64,000 nucleotides of DNA from Streptomyces sp. SS1-1 (GTDB lineage: Bacteria; Actinomycetota; Actinomycetes; Streptomycetales; Streptomycetaceae), in contig NZ_WBXN01000004.1 of the NCBI RefSeq assembly GCF_008973465.1, positions 3,140,501 to 3,204,500 of the forward strand, given 5' to 3'. Below the pieces are notes generated by a model. The model was not told the DNA's origin. It ran no database searches and was given only the letters and a program-made list of their open reading frames with translations. The position numbers were made by a program, and so were the translations under genes. Numbering within the stretch: position 1 is the first letter of the stretch; each line of letters begins with the position of its first letter. This document shows, in pieces, positions 8,715 through 18,728 of this stretch.

Positions 8715-11700
8715 TCAGCGCCGGTGACGTGCCCGGATCGCCTCCGCCGCCGCCGTGACCCGCTCCAGGCGCGGGGCGAGCTGTGCCGCGTCGGCGCCGG
8801 GGCTCCTCAGGACGTGGCCGAGGATGGCGGCCAGGGTCGCCGTGTCCGCCCAGCCGGGTTCCCGGGCCAGGAAGGCCGTCAGTCCCCGGTCGGCGAGGGC
8901 CCAGTCCCCGAGGACGCAGCCGAGGAAGCAGTGGCCCTGCGCGTGCTGGGTCTCCTCCAGGCGGGTGTCCGTCTCCAGCATCCCCGCCAGCTCCCGCCAC
9001 AGGGGCTCGGCGGCGGGCAGGCCGTCCGCGAGGGAGGTGACGAGAGCCGTCTGGAACGCGCATTCGAGGGGCTCGGGCTCCCGCAGCCGTTCCGCGCAGC
9101 GCCGGGCCTCCTCCCACTCCTCGCGGTGGGCGTGCCACTCGGCCCGCAGATCGTCCAGTTCGCCGTCGGGCAGCCCGGCCGCCTCGGCCGCGCGCAGCCG
9201 GTCCTCCACCTCGTCCCAGCGCTCGCACAGCACGAGCAGGTCGATGGCCGTCCGGCGGGCCCAGACCGGCTCCCAGTCCAGGGCCACGCACCGGTCCAGG
9301 TCGGCCAGGGCCTCCTCGCACCAGCCGAGCTCCATCGCCGCACGGGCCCGCTGGGCGCGGACCCAGCCGGCGTCGTCGCCGGTCTCGAGGGCGCGCCCGA
9401 AGCAGCGGTACGCCGCTCTGTGGTCGTCGAGGGCCTGGTGGACGGCCCCGAGGGTGGTGTGCGCATAGTCGTACTCCGGGTCCTGGGCCAGGGACTGCTC
9501 CAGGGCGGCGCGCGCCTCCTCGTAGCGGCCCTCCTGCCGGTACGCCTCCCCCAGCTCGGCGGCCGCCCAGCCGTCCGAGGTGTCCGTCGCGGCGGCCCGC
9601 CGCAGGTCGTCGAACCTGCCCTCCTGATCGCCCGTGCGGGCCTTGACCTGGGCGCGGGTGACCAGCGCCCACGTGTAGTCGGGGACCAGGCCGACGGCCC
9701 GGGAGAGATCGGCCAGCGCCTCCTCGTCCCGGCCCAGCGCGTACTGGGCGAGGCCCCGGCCGGCGAGCGCCGACGCGTGGTCCGGCTGGAGGGCGACGGC
9801 CCGGCCGAGTTCGGCGACGGCGTCCTCGAAGCGGCCCGCGAGCCGGTAGGCGTCCCCGCGTTCGGACGCGACCCAGGAGCTGTCGGGTGCCTTCTCCACG
9901 GCACGGTCGTAGTCCGCGAACGCCTCGTCCCACTCGGAGCGGACGCGGCGCAGCCGGGCCCGGCGCACCAGCGGCCACAGGTAGTCCTCGTCGAGGGCCA
10001 CCGCCCGGTCGAGGTCGGCCAGCGCCTCGTCGAGCTGCCCCAGCTCCTGGCGGGACACCGCCCGGCCCGCGAGGTACTCGGGGTCCGCCGGGTCGAGGGC
10101 GACGGCCCGGTCGTAGTCGGCGAACGCCTCCTCGTGGCGGCCCGCGAGGCGGTATGTCTCGGCGCGCTCGGAGATGACGAACTCGTCGTCCGGGGTGAGC
10201 CGGTCGGCGGTGTCGAGGGCGGCGAGCGCCGCCGGGAAGTCGCCGAGCGCGCGCAGGGCGAGTCCGCGGCCGTAGTGCGCCCCCGACAGGCCGGGGTCCA
10301 GCTCGACCGCCCGGTCGGCGTCCGCGAGGGCGCGTTCGTACCGGCCCTCGTGGCGCAGCTCCCGCGCCCGGAAGGCGTGGGCGGCCGCCCGGGTGCGCCG
10401 GTCGGGCCCCGGACGGGACAGGATCAGGTCCGCCACCGCGGTCATGGCGGTCGCGTCGTCCGCGAGCGCCTCGGCCAGCGCGGCGCCCCAGTCGCCGAGG
10501 GCCGCGTCGCCGGTGGCCTCGCCCGCCTCCACCAGCATCTGCGCCCAGCGCCGGCCCGCCGCCTCGTCGGCGCCGCAGACCTGCACGACGTCCCACAGCA
10601 CCTCGTTCAGCGCGGACCGGGGGCGGGCGCACAGCGCGTGGTAGGTCTCCTCCAGCCGCAGGTCGCGCCACTCCTCCTCAAGCCACAGCTGGAAGGGGCC
10701 GAGGCCCTGGCCGGCCTCCTCCCGCCAGCGGCCGTAGACGGTGGCGAGGCGGTCGTGCCGCTCGGTCCAGCCGCGCGGGGAGCGGCGCCGCTGCAGGCGG
10801 AGCATCGGTTCGCGCACCAGGTCGTGGTAGCGCAGCCGGTCGCCCCGCTCGTCCACGAACGCCAGGCCGCGCAGCCAGGCGAAGAGCGCCTCGACATCGT
10901 CGTCGGGGCAGTCCGCGGCGGCCCGGAACACGTCCATGTCCACCCGCCGGGGCAGCGCGCAGGCGAGTGCCACGGCCCGGCGCACGGGGTCCTGCTCCCA
11001 CTTCAGGAAGCGTTCGACGGCGGTGGCGCTCGGGTCGCCGATGTCGTCCGGGCGGGCGGGGCGCTGTTCGGCGAGGGTCGAGACGAGGACGGGCAGGCCG
11101 CCGGTGAGCCGCAGGACCTCCTCGACGACCGGCTCGGCGACGACGCCCCGGTCGGCCAGCAGTCCGCGCGCCTCGGTCTCGGTGAACGGGCCGAGCGGGA
11201 TGTCGGTCATGAAGTCGGTGAAGCCGCCCCAGCGGGCGGTGTCGAAGGGGTGCTGTCCCGCGGTGACCACGACGACGGTGGCGGGCAGCGCGCCGTACCG
11301 GTCGCTGGTCATGACGTCGTGCAGCCAGCCGTCGAGGAAGGGGCCGGTACGTTCGTACGTGTCGAGGAACAGGACGATCCACGGGGCGTGTTCCGCGGCG
11401 CCGGACAGCTCGGTCAGCAGGACGGGGGTGAGCACCCGCTCCGGGGAGAGCACCAGCTGTACGTCGTCCTGGCTGCGGAAGCGGGCGCTGAGACCCGCCC
11501 GCAGCCGGTCGGCGCTCTGGGCGAGCTGGCCGGCGTCGAGCGCGCCCGCGAACGGGCCGATGCCGGGGACCATGCCGAGGCCGACGAGTCCGGCCCGCAT
11601 CACGGCGGTGCCGGCGGCCGACGGCCCTTCCGGTTCGGGGCCCAGGGCGGCGGCCGCCGCCTCCGCCTCGTGCCGTCGCTCCCGGTGGGTGGCGAGCGCC

Positions 11701-12023
11701 CGGTCGAGGTCCTTGAACCGGTGCCCCTGGGCGGCGAACCGGCGGCTGATCGCCGCCATCACCTCCGGGACGCTGCCGACGGACTCGTCCACGGACGCGG
11801 TCAACGCGCCCTTCTCGCGGGCCAGTTGTTCCAGCTCCCGCAGCAGGAAGGACTTGCCGACGCCGGCCTGGCCGTGCACATGGAACAGGAAGCGGTGCCG
11901 CTCGTCCTGAGGCGGCAGCTCCAGGTTCTCCCGGAACGCGGCCCGTTCGGCTCCCCGGCCCACGAAGCCGGCGCGGCTGCGCTGCCGGATCAGCTCCTGC
12001 ATCGACGGCTGCGCCTGCGCCAC
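8715..12023 (-). CDS. Giant STAND-type ATPase with C-terminal TPR array
   Basis: The product is 1102 residues. Walker A is G51-Q-A-G-V-G-K-S58 and a Walker B-like strand reads WIVLFLDTYERTG. A winged-helix-like segment follows (PVRRAVALACALPRRVDMDVF). From about residue 560 onward lie some 14 tetratricopeptide repeats, many with the pattern A-L-A-D-x-x-R-A-V-x-L-x-P/D. STAND proteins are ATP-driven signalling switches whose repeats sense a ligand and whose N-terminal part carries the effector. Here almost nothing (50 residues) precedes the ATPase, so no effector domain is visible. I use the GTG at 12023 with GAGGGG upstream. It is divergent from the DUF2165 gene. Confidence 0.85.
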   Translation of the reverse strand: MAQAQPSMQELIRQRSRAGFVGRGAERAAFRENLELPPQDERHRFLFHVHGQAGVGKSFLLRELEQLAREKGALTASVDESVGSVPEVMAAISRRFAAQGHRFKDLDRALATHRERRHEAEAAAAALGPEPEGPSAAGTAVMRAGLVGLGMVPGIGPFAGALDAGQLAQSADRLRAGLSARFRSQDDVQLVLSPERVLTPVLLTELSGAAEHAPWIVLFLDTYERTGPFLDGWLHDVMTSDRYGALPATVVVVTAGQHPFDTARWGGFTDFMTDIPLGPFTETEARGLLADRGVVAEPVVEEVLRLTGGLPVLVSTLAEQRPARPDDIGDPSATAVERFLKWEQDPVRRAVALACALPRRVDMDVFRAAADCPDDDVEALFAWLRGLAFVDERGDRLRYHDLVREPMLRLQRRRSPRGWTERHDRLATVYGRWREEAGQGLGPFQLWLEEEWRDLRLEETYHALCARPRSALNEVLWDVVQVCGADEAAGRRWAQMLVEAGEATGDAALGDWGAALAEALADDATAMTAVADLILSRPGPDRRTRAAAHAFRARELRHEGRYERALADADRAVELDPGLSGAHYGRGLALRALGDFPAALAALDTADRLTPDDEFVISERAETYRLAGRHEEAFADYDRAVALDPADPEYLAGRAVSRQELGQLDEALADLDRAVALDEDYLWPLVRRARLRRVRSEWDEAFADYDRAVEKAPDSSWVASERGDAYRLAGRFEDAVAELGRAVALQPDHASALAGRGLAQYALGRDEEALADLSRAVGLVPDYTWALVTRAQVKARTGDQEGRFDDLRRAAATDTSDGWAAAELGEAYRQEGRYEEARAALEQSLAQDPEYDYAHTTLGAVHQALDDHRAAYRCFGRALETGDDAGWVRAQRARAAMELGWCEEALADLDRCVALDWEPVWARRTAIDLLVLCERWDEVEDRLRAAEAAGLPDGELDDLRAEWHAHREEWEEARRCAERLREPEPLECAFQTALVTSLADGLPAAEPLWRELAGMLETDTRLEETQHAQGHCFLGCVLGDWALADRGLTAFLAREPGWADTATLAAILGHVLRSPGADAAQLAPRLERVTAAAEAIRARHRR

Positions 12024-12118
12024 CGTACGTCCCCTCGTCCGCCCGCCCTCGAAGTCCGTGCGCCCATTGTGGCGCAATGACGCCCGAACACCCGCGCGAC
12101 GCGGGGAAGATGACCTCC

Positions 12119-12628
12119 ATGTCGACCACACCCCCACGCACCCCCCTGCACCTCGCGGCCACCCTCCTGACCGGGACCGCGGCCCTCTACATCGCGCTCG
12201 TCGCCTTCGGGAACATCACGGACTTCGGTACGAACCAGCAGTTCGTACGGCACGTCCTCGCGATGGACACCACGTTCAAGGACGACGACCTGATGTGGCG
12301 CGCCGTCACCGGCAAGGGACTTCAGGACGCGGCGTACGTCGCGATCATCGTCTGGGAGACCGTCGCCGCGCTCGTGCTCATATACGGCACCTGGCTGTGG
12401 GCGCGCCACGACGACGGGCGGGCCCGCCGCTTCTCGACGTACGGGCTGCTGATGCTGATGCTGCTGTTCGGCGCCGGGTTCATCGCGATCGGCGGTGAGT
12501 GGTTCGCGATGTGGCAGTCCTCGGACTGGAACGGGCTCGACGCGGCGACCCGGGTGTTCCTGCTGAGCGGTGTCGTGCTGATCGTGAACCACCTGCCGGC
12601 CGGGCGGGTGGAGTCCCCCGACGCCTGA
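12119..12628 (+). CDS. DUF2165 family small integral membrane protein
   Basis: A protein of 169 residues with four predicted membrane segments. The conserved features of this family are present: NITDFGTNQQFVRHVLAMDT after the first segment and GEWFAMWQSSDWNG between the last two. The function is unknown. The ATG at 12119 has GGGGA at a fitting distance; an ATG three codons earlier overlaps that ribosome-binding site. The gene ends 18 nt from the oppositely oriented transpeptidase-like gene. Confidence 0.8.
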   Translation: MSTTPPRTPLHLAATLLTGTAALYIALVAFGNITDFGTNQQFVRHVLAMDTTFKDDDLMWRAVTGKGLQDAAYVAIIVWETVAALVLIYGTWLWARHDDGRARRFSTYGLLMLMLLFGAGFIAIGGEWFAMWQSSDWNGLDAATRVFLLSGVVLIVNHLPAGRVESPDA

Positions 12629-12646
12629 CTCCGACGGGCGCCGGGG

Positions 12647-13204
12647 TCAGTCGACGACGACCACCGGCGTCCCCGTCTCGCCGAACGTCCACAGCGCCGC
12701 CCCGTCCGCAGCGCGCATCCGGACCCCGCCGGTCTGCTTGCCGGCGGCGGGCGGGGGCGAGGAGCCGTCCACGGCGTTGGAGAACGCGATGGAGACGCCG
12801 GACTTCGTGGCGAAGTACACGATGTTCTCGATCTGCACGCCGTCGGAGCCCTTCGTGGCCATGGTCCGGGACGACACCGCGTAGCGGCCGGGGTCCGGGC
12901 TGACCGTGCCGGGCCAGACGGTGAAGGTCCGCCGGGCGGCGTCGCTCGCGTCGACCAGCCAGACCCGCTTGTCGCCGAGGTCGTAGACGATACGGCGGCC
13001 GGTGCCGGAGCCGTCGGGCACCTCGGCGGTCCGGGCCGGCTTCGACGGCGCGGGGCTCGCCTGCGGGGACGCCGACGCGCTCGGGCGGGCCTTGTGCGCC
13101 GTCGGGTGGGGGCCCTTGTCGGCCTGCACGGCGAGGGCGGCGACGGCGGCTATCGCGCCCACCGTCAGACCGGTCACCCAGACCTTGGTAGCAGGCACGG
13201 GCAC
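12647..13204 (-). CDS. Secreted L,D-transpeptidase-like (YkuD fold) protein lacking catalytic residues
   Basis: The 185-residue protein has an N-terminal membrane anchor or signal (VTGLTVGAIAAVAALAV), a Ser/Pro/Ala linker, and then a domain that follows the YkuD pattern: a VWLVDAS strand, the RTFTVWPGTVSPDPGRYAV segment and the C-terminal GTPVVVVD strand. In active L,D-transpeptidases a His sits in an I-H-G strand and the nucleophilic Cys in S-H-G-C-x-R. Here the strand reads SIAFSN and the loop reads T158-G-G160-V-R-M, so both catalytic residues are gone. It probably binds wall peptides or acts as a scaffold rather than cross-linking. GAGGAG precedes the GTG. Confidence 0.65.
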   Translation of the reverse strand: MPVPATKVWVTGLTVGAIAAVAALAVQADKGPHPTAHKARPSASASPQASPAPSKPARTAEVPDGSGTGRRIVYDLGDKRVWLVDASDAARRTFTVWPGTVSPDPGRYAVSSRTMATKGSDGVQIENIVYFATKSGVSIAFSNAVDGSSPPPAAGKQTGGVRMRAADGAALWTFGETGTPVVVVD

Positions 13205-13290
13205 GCATCTCCTCGGCTACGGAAAGCTATGGACGGCCGTCGGCGGCCACGGAACGCGACGACGGCTGGGGAACGCCGGCGAGTCCGCCG

Positions 13291-13321
13291 GCGAGGGTCG
13301 GATCATCGTACCGACCCTCGC
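13291..13321 (-). terminator. Terminator of fbiC
   Basis: Perfect 11-bp arms (13291-13301 and 13311-13321) flank a 9-nt loop, beginning 11 nt beyond the fbiC stop codon in the direction of transcription. It also separates fbiC from the transpeptidase-like gene. Confidence 0.7.
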
Positions 13322-13331
13322 GGGCTCCCCC

Positions 13332-15917
13332 TCAGTCCAGGACGGGCAGCAGCTCGGGCAGGTGCCCGTCCGACGCGGCCGCAGCCCGCCGCCGCTCCTC
13401 GGGCACCTCGCCGTACAGGGTGGTGCGCGGCTTCGCCGGGCGTCCGGCCGCCTCCGCGACGGCCACCAGGTCCCGTACGGACTTGTAGGAGCCGTACGAC
13501 GAGCCCGCCATCCGCGAGATCGTCTCCTCCATCAGCGTGCCGCCCAGGTCGTTGGCGCCGGAGCGGAGCATCTCCGCCGCCCCCTCGGTGCCCAGTTTGA
13601 CCCAGCTCGTCTGGATGTTGGGGATGTGGGGGTGCAGAAGGAGCCGGGCCATGGCCGTCACCGCGCGGTTGTCACGGATCGTCGGACCGGGGCGGGCGAT
13701 GCCCGCGAGATAGACCGGCGCGTTGGTGTGGATGAACGGCAGCGTGACGAACTCGGTGAAGCCGCCCGTGCGCTGCTGGATGCCGGCCAGGGTGCGCAGA
13801 TGCCCGAGCCAGTGCCGCGGCTGGTCGACGTGCCCGTACATCATCGTCGAGGACGAGCGGATGCCCAGCTCGTGCGCGGTGGTGACGACCTCGATCCAGG
13901 TGGCCGCCGGCAGCTTGCCCTTGGTGAGGACCCAGCGGACCTCGTCGTCGAGGATCTCCGCCGCGGTGCCGGGGATCGAGTCCAGGCCGGCCTCCTTGGC
14001 CGCCGTCAGCCACTCGCGGATCGACAGGCCGGTGCGGGTGGCGCCGTTCACGACCTCCATCGGGGAGAAGGCGTGCACGTGCATGCCGGGGACGCGTTCC
14101 TTCACGGCCCGGGCGATGTCGAAGTACGCCGTGCCGGGCAGGTCCGGGTGGATGCCGCCCTGCATGCAGACCTCCACCGCGCCCACCTCCCACGCCTGCT
14201 GGGCGCGGTCGGCGACTTGGTCCAGGGAGAGGGTGTAGGCGTCGGCGTCGGTGCGGCGCTGGGCGAACGCGCAGAAGCGGCAGCCGGTGTAGCAGACGTT
14301 CGTGAAGTTGATGTTCCGGGTGACGATGTACGTCACGTCGTCGCCGACCGCCGTTTTCCGGACGTCGTCGGCGACCCGGCACAGCGCGTCCAGAGCGGGC
14401 CCGTCCGCGTGCAGCAGGGCCAGCGCCTCGTCGTCGGTGAGCCGCGTCGGGTCGTCGGCGGCGACGCGGAGCGCCTGGCGGACGTCGGTGTCGATGCGCT
14501 CCGGGGCCATGCCGGGCGCCGCCGCCTCCCGCAGGGCGCCCCAGTCGCCGTACACCTCGTCGAAGTCGTCGCGCCGGTCGGACGTACGGCCCTCGGTGTC
14601 GATGGCCGTGTGCAGGTCGGTGCGGCCGGAGGAGACGAACGCCTCCTCGGGCTCCTGCCACGGGTGGCCCTCGACCACGGCGTCCGGCCGGGCGAGGCCC
14701 GTCTCCGGGTCGGCGAGGGCGCGGACGTGCGGCAGCAGCCGGGGGTCCAGCCAGGGCTCGCCGCGCGTCACGAACTCCGGGTACACGCACAGCCGTTCAC
14801 GCAGCTCGAACCCGGCGTCGGCGGAGCGCCGGGCCAGCTCCTCGATGCGCGGCCAGGGGCGCTCGGGGTTGACGTGGTCGATGGTGAGCGGGGAGACGCC
14901 GCCCCAGTCGTCGATGCCGGCCGCGATCAGCCGGGCGTACTCGTGGTCGACGAGGTTGGGCGGGGCCTGGATGTTGCCGGCCGGGCCCATGATGAGGCGG
15001 GCCACCGCGACGGCGGCGACGAGGTCGTCCAGTTCCGCGTCCGGCATGCCGCGCATCGCGGTGTCCGGCTTGGCGCGGAAGTTCTGGATGATCAGTTCCT
15101 GGACGCCGTGGTAGGCGCGGGAGATCCGGCGGAGCGCGAACAGGGACTCGGCGCGCTCCTCGTACGTCTCGCCGATGCCGAGGAGGATGCCGGAGGTGAA
15201 CGGCACCGAGGAGCGGCCCGCGTCCTCCAGGACGCGCAGACGGACGGCGGGCTCCTTGTCCGGGGAACCGTGGTGCGGGCCGCCGGGCTCGGACCACAGA
15301 CGGGTCGCGGTCGTCTCCAGCATCATGCCCATGGAGGGCGCGACGGGCTTGAGGCGCTGGAAGTCGGTCCAGCTCAGGACGCCCGGGTTGAGGTGGGGCA
15401 GCAGGCCCGTCTCCTCCAGGATGCGGATGAAGATGGCCCGGACGTAGGCGATCGTGTCGTCGTAGCCGTGCGCGTCGAGCCACTCGCGGGCCTCGGGCCA
15501 GCGGTCCTCGGGCTTGTCGCCGAGGGTGATGAGGGCTTCCTTGCAGCCGAGCGCCGCGCCCTTGCGGGCGATGTCCAGCACCTCGTCCGGGGACATGAAC
15601 ATCCCGTGGCCGGCGCGGCGCAGCTTGCCGGGGACGGTGACGAAGGTGCAGTAGTGGCACTTGTCCCGGCACAGCCGGGTGAGGGGGATGAAGACGCTCT
15701 TGGAGTAGGTGATGACCCCGGGCCGGCCGGCGGCCTCGAGGCCCGCGTCCCGGACCCGGGCGGCGGACGCGGCGAGGTCGTCGAGCGCCTCGCCGCGGGC
15801 CTGGAGCAGCACGGCCGCCTCGGACACGTCGAGGGCGACGCCGTCCCGGGCGCGTTTGAGGGCGCGACGCATGGAGTTCTCGGTCGGGCCGGTTCCGGGG
15901 GTCGCGTCAGTCGTCAT
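13332..15917 (-). CDS. fbiC: Bifunctional FO synthase FbiC (CofG-CofH fusion)
   Basis: This enzyme makes 7,8-didemethyl-8-hydroxy-5-deazariboflavin (FO), the chromophore of coenzyme F420, from tyrosine and the flavin precursor 5-amino-6-ribitylamino-uracil. The 861 residues contain two radical-SAM domains in the order CofG then CofH. The iron-sulfur motifs are C83-x3-C87-x2-C90 (CRDKCHYC) and C542-x3-C546-x2-C549 (CYTGCRFC). The length fits the actinobacterial fused form. A purine-rich AAGG lies directly before the ATG at 15917. The LLM oxidoreductase gene ends 37 nt upstream on the same strand, so the two are probably co-transcribed. Confidence 0.97.
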   Translation of the reverse strand: MTTDATPGTGPTENSMRRALKRARDGVALDVSEAAVLLQARGEALDDLAASAARVRDAGLEAAGRPGVITYSKSVFIPLTRLCRDKCHYCTFVTVPGKLRRAGHGMFMSPDEVLDIARKGAALGCKEALITLGDKPEDRWPEAREWLDAHGYDDTIAYVRAIFIRILEETGLLPHLNPGVLSWTDFQRLKPVAPSMGMMLETTATRLWSEPGGPHHGSPDKEPAVRLRVLEDAGRSSVPFTSGILLGIGETYEERAESLFALRRISRAYHGVQELIIQNFRAKPDTAMRGMPDAELDDLVAAVAVARLIMGPAGNIQAPPNLVDHEYARLIAAGIDDWGGVSPLTIDHVNPERPWPRIEELARRSADAGFELRERLCVYPEFVTRGEPWLDPRLLPHVRALADPETGLARPDAVVEGHPWQEPEEAFVSSGRTDLHTAIDTEGRTSDRRDDFDEVYGDWGALREAAAPGMAPERIDTDVRQALRVAADDPTRLTDDEALALLHADGPALDALCRVADDVRKTAVGDDVTYIVTRNINFTNVCYTGCRFCAFAQRRTDADAYTLSLDQVADRAQQAWEVGAVEVCMQGGIHPDLPGTAYFDIARAVKERVPGMHVHAFSPMEVVNGATRTGLSIREWLTAAKEAGLDSIPGTAAEILDDEVRWVLTKGKLPAATWIEVVTTAHELGIRSSSTMMYGHVDQPRHWLGHLRTLAGIQQRTGGFTEFVTLPFIHTNAPVYLAGIARPGPTIRDNRAVTAMARLLLHPHIPNIQTSWVKLGTEGAAEMLRSGANDLGGTLMEETISRMAGSSYGSYKSVRDLVAVAEAAGRPAKPRTTLYGEVPEERRRAAAASDGHLPELLPVLD

Positions 15918-15954
15918 CCTTCGAGCATACGAGCGGCCTGATCAGCGGCGGCGC

Positions 15955-16806
15955 TCAGGCGACGAAGGGCGCGTATCCGTCCAGGGCGCGCAGCACCTCG
16001 GCGTCGTCGCCCGTGGGCAGTTGGACGACGACCTCCTCGATGCCCAGTTCGGCGTAGTGGGCGAGTTTGCCGGGGGTGGGGAAGACGGCGTACGGCACCA
16101 CCTGGAGGGCGGCCGGGTCGCGTCCGGCGTCGGCCCAGACGGCCCGCAGCCGGGGCAGACTCTCGGACAGCCCGCGTCCGCCGATCGGCAGCCAGCCGTC
16201 GGCGTACTCGGCGATGTGGGCGAACAGTTTCGGCCCCGCGGCGCCGCCGACGAGGGTGCGCGGCCCGTCGAGCTGTGTGCCGCGCGGCCTCCGCACGGGC
16301 TTGGGGTGGGCGAAGCTGGCCCGGACGGACCCGAACTCACCTTCGTACGCCGTGGGTTCGTCGGCCCACAGCGCCCGCATCAGGGCCATCCGGTCGCGGA
16401 CGAGGTCGCGGCGCGAGGACCAGTCGACGCCATGGTCGGCGGCCTCCTCCACGTTCCAGCCGAAGCCGAGACCGAGGGTGAAGCGCCCGCCGGACAGGTG
16501 GTCGAGGGTGGCGATCTGCTTGGCCAGGTCGATCGGGTCGTGCTGGGCGACCAGGGTGATGCCGGTGCCGAGGCCGAGGCGCTCGGTGACGGCGGCGGCC
16601 TGCCCGAGGGCGACGAAGGGGTCGAGGGTCCGGCCGTACTCGCGCGGCAGGTCGCCGCCGGCCGGGTACGGCGTGGTCCGCTCGACGGGGATGTGGGTGT
16701 GCTCGGGCAGATACAGCCCGGCGAATCCCCGCTGCTCCAGCTCACGGGCCAGCCGGGTCGGGGTGATCGTCTCGTCGGTGAGGAAGATCGTGGCGGAGAT
16801 GCGCAT
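15955..16806 (-). CDS. LLM-class F420-dependent oxidoreductase
   Basis: The 283-residue protein is a luciferase-like monooxygenase-fold (TIM barrel) enzyme. Characteristic pieces are LYLPEHTHIP near the N-terminus, the LGTGITLVAQHDP strand, the LSGGRFTLGLGFGWNVEE motif and the WLPIGG loop near the C-terminus. This subfamily normally uses reduced F420 rather than FMN. The start is the ATG at 16806, where family similarity begins (MRISATIFLTD). It lies immediately upstream of fbiC in the same direction, consistent with F420 dependence. The substrate is unknown. Confidence 0.88.
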   Translation of the reverse strand: MRISATIFLTDETITPTRLARELEQRGFAGLYLPEHTHIPVERTTPYPAGGDLPREYGRTLDPFVALGQAAAVTERLGLGTGITLVAQHDPIDLAKQIATLDHLSGGRFTLGLGFGWNVEEAADHGVDWSSRRDLVRDRMALMRALWADEPTAYEGEFGSVRASFAHPKPVRRPRGTQLDGPRTLVGGAAGPKLFAHIAEYADGWLPIGGRGLSESLPRLRAVWADAGRDPAALQVVPYAVFPTPGKLAHYAELGIEEVVVQLPTGDDAEVLRALDGYAPFVA

Positions 16807-17014
16807 GCCCGCATCTGTACCCCCGGCGCGCGGCGATGTCCATACCGACTGGTCGGCACATCGGGGGGCGGTCCGCGGCTCCGTGTTTGTCCGCGGATCA
16901 CCTTCCGCTCTCGGGGAGTTCACGCCTGAATACAAGGATCACCACGGCCGCAGGCACCACCCCTCACGACCCACGCCGGGGGCATGGCCCTCACGACGAC
17001 CCGGGAGCAGCAGC

Positions 17015-18532
17015 ATGTGCGAGGACGACGACCACACGGGCCCGGCCCGGCGCGCTCTGTTCGTGACGGGAGCCGCCGCCGCGCTTACGTTGGGAAGCGT
17101 GACCTTCGCGTCAGGCGCCGAGAACCCCCGGGGCACGCGGACCCGCACCGTGCGGGGCACCCTGCCGCCCGGGGCACCCGACTATGTCTACGTACCGGTC
17201 GAAGTCCCGCCCGGCGTACGGGAGATCAAGGTCTCCTACACCTACGACAAGCCGTCCGTCCCGGCCGGCACCGCGGGCAACGCGCTCGACATCGGCATCT
17301 TCGACGAGCGCGGCACCGAGCTCGGCGGGCGCGGCTTCCGCGGCTGGTCGGGCGGGGCGCGCAGCGAGTTCTTCATCCGGACGGACGAGGCGACGCCGGG
17401 CTACCTGCCGGGGCCCGTCCGCGCGGGCACCTGGCACATCGCGCTCGGCCCGTACACGGTGGCCCCGCAGGGGCTGGCGTACGAGCTGACGATCACGCTC
17501 ACGTACGGCGAGCCCGGCGAGGCCGTCCGGCCCGTGTACCCGCCGGAGCGGGCCAGGGGGCGGGGGCGCGCCTGGTACCGGGGCGACTGCCATCTGCACT
17601 CCGTGCACTCCGACGGGCGCCGCACCCCGGCCGAGATCGCCGCGCTGGCGCGGGCGGCGGGGCTGGACTTCATCAACTCCTCCGACCACAACACGCACGC
17701 CTCGCATCCGCACTGGGCGGAGGCGGCCGGGGACGACCTGCTGATCATGCTGGGCGAGGAGGTGACCACGCGCAACGGGCACGTGGTGGCCCTCGGCACC
17801 GACCCCGGCACGTTCGTCGACTGGCGCTACCGGGCGCGGGACAACCGCTTCGGGCGGTTCGCCCGGCGCATCCGCGAGGCGGGCGGCCTCGTCGTGCCCG
17901 CGCACCCGCACGCCACCTGCGTCGGCTGCAACTGGAAGTTCGGCTTCGGCGAGGCCGACGCCATCGAGGTCTGGAACGGCCCGTACACCCCGGACGACGA
18001 GGTCGCCCTCGCGGACTGGGACAGCACGCTGGTGGCGTCGGCGCGCACCGGCTCGCGCGCCTGGATCCCGGCGATGGGCAGCAGCGACGCCCACCGCGAC
18101 CCCGACCGGGTCGGCGGCCCGCAGACGGTCGTCCTCGCCGACGACCTGACCCGCACGGCCGTCCAGGAGGGCATCCGCGCGGGCCGCTCGTACGTCGCCG
18201 AGTCCGCGAACGTCTCCCTGACCTTCGGCGCGACCGGCGGCAGGGCCCGGCACGCGGGCATCGGCGAACGCCTGGAGGTGGACCCGGACACCCCGGTGAC
18301 GGTCCGCCTGGAGGCGTCGGGCGCCCCCCGCTGCACGATCCGCTTCGTCACCGACCAGGGCGTCCTCTTCACGACGGACCCCCTCCCGGTCTCGGGCACC
18401 GGCACCGCGGAATGGCACACGACCCCGGCGAACGCGGCCTACGTCCGGGCGGAACTCCGCCACGAGACGGCGGCGGGGCCGTTGCCGGGGGCTTTGGCGG
18501 CGTTCACGAATCCGATTTTTCTGGGGCGTTGA
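17015..18532 (+). CDS. Secreted CehA/McbA-family metallohydrolase (PHP domain)
   Basis: A 505-residue exported protein. A twin-arginine-like signal lies near the N-terminus (ARRALFVTG, then a hydrophobic stretch ending ASGA). About 150 residues of beta-rich domain follow, then a PHP domain beginning with H193-L-H195-S-V-H-S-D-G-R. Other metal ligands are visible in SSDHNTH, GEEVTT, PAHPH and SSDAH. CehA/McbA relatives hydrolyse esters or carbamates; PHP enzymes use a cluster of metal ions. The start is the ATG at 17015 with GGGAG seven nt upstream. The C-terminal Ig-like region may help binding. Confidence 0.87.
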   Translation: MCEDDDHTGPARRALFVTGAAAALTLGSVTFASGAENPRGTRTRTVRGTLPPGAPDYVYVPVEVPPGVREIKVSYTYDKPSVPAGTAGNALDIGIFDERGTELGGRGFRGWSGGARSEFFIRTDEATPGYLPGPVRAGTWHIALGPYTVAPQGLAYELTITLTYGEPGEAVRPVYPPERARGRGRAWYRGDCHLHSVHSDGRRTPAEIAALARAAGLDFINSSDHNTHASHPHWAEAAGDDLLIMLGEEVTTRNGHVVALGTDPGTFVDWRYRARDNRFGRFARRIREAGGLVVPAHPHATCVGCNWKFGFGEADAIEVWNGPYTPDDEVALADWDSTLVASARTGSRAWIPAMGSSDAHRDPDRVGGPQTVVLADDLTRTAVQEGIRAGRSYVAESANVSLTFGATGGRARHAGIGERLEVDPDTPVTVRLEASGAPRCTIRFVTDQGVLFTTDPLPVSGTGTAEWHTTPANAAYVRAELRHETAAGPLPGALAAFTNPIFLGR

Positions 18533-18728
18533 CGAATTCCGTACGCAAAGATCAAGCCAAGCCGGGGACTCATGAGAGCCAAATGATCTCCCGATACGAG
18601 GGGACGAACACCCCGAGAAGCCCCCGACTCGGCCCCAATCCCCCGTTTCCTCTGCGTTAGTTTCACGGCGGCTCTGAAAGCACGATGACCACCAGAGTCG
18701 TACAACAGAAAACCAAACGGGAGGAAAC

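Noticed and set aside
8715..12023. Tandem DNA repeats reported as a repeat element
   Set aside because: The repetition is protein-level TPR coding, not a separate DNA repeat.
8724..12080. 1118-codon plus-strand frame antisense to the ATPase-TPR gene
   Set aside because: Long only because high GC suppresses stops. No domain signature, while the minus strand has Walker A and TPRs.
13002..15941. 979-codon plus-strand frame over fbiC
   Set aside because: Antisense shadow; the fbiC frame has both radical-SAM cysteine motifs.
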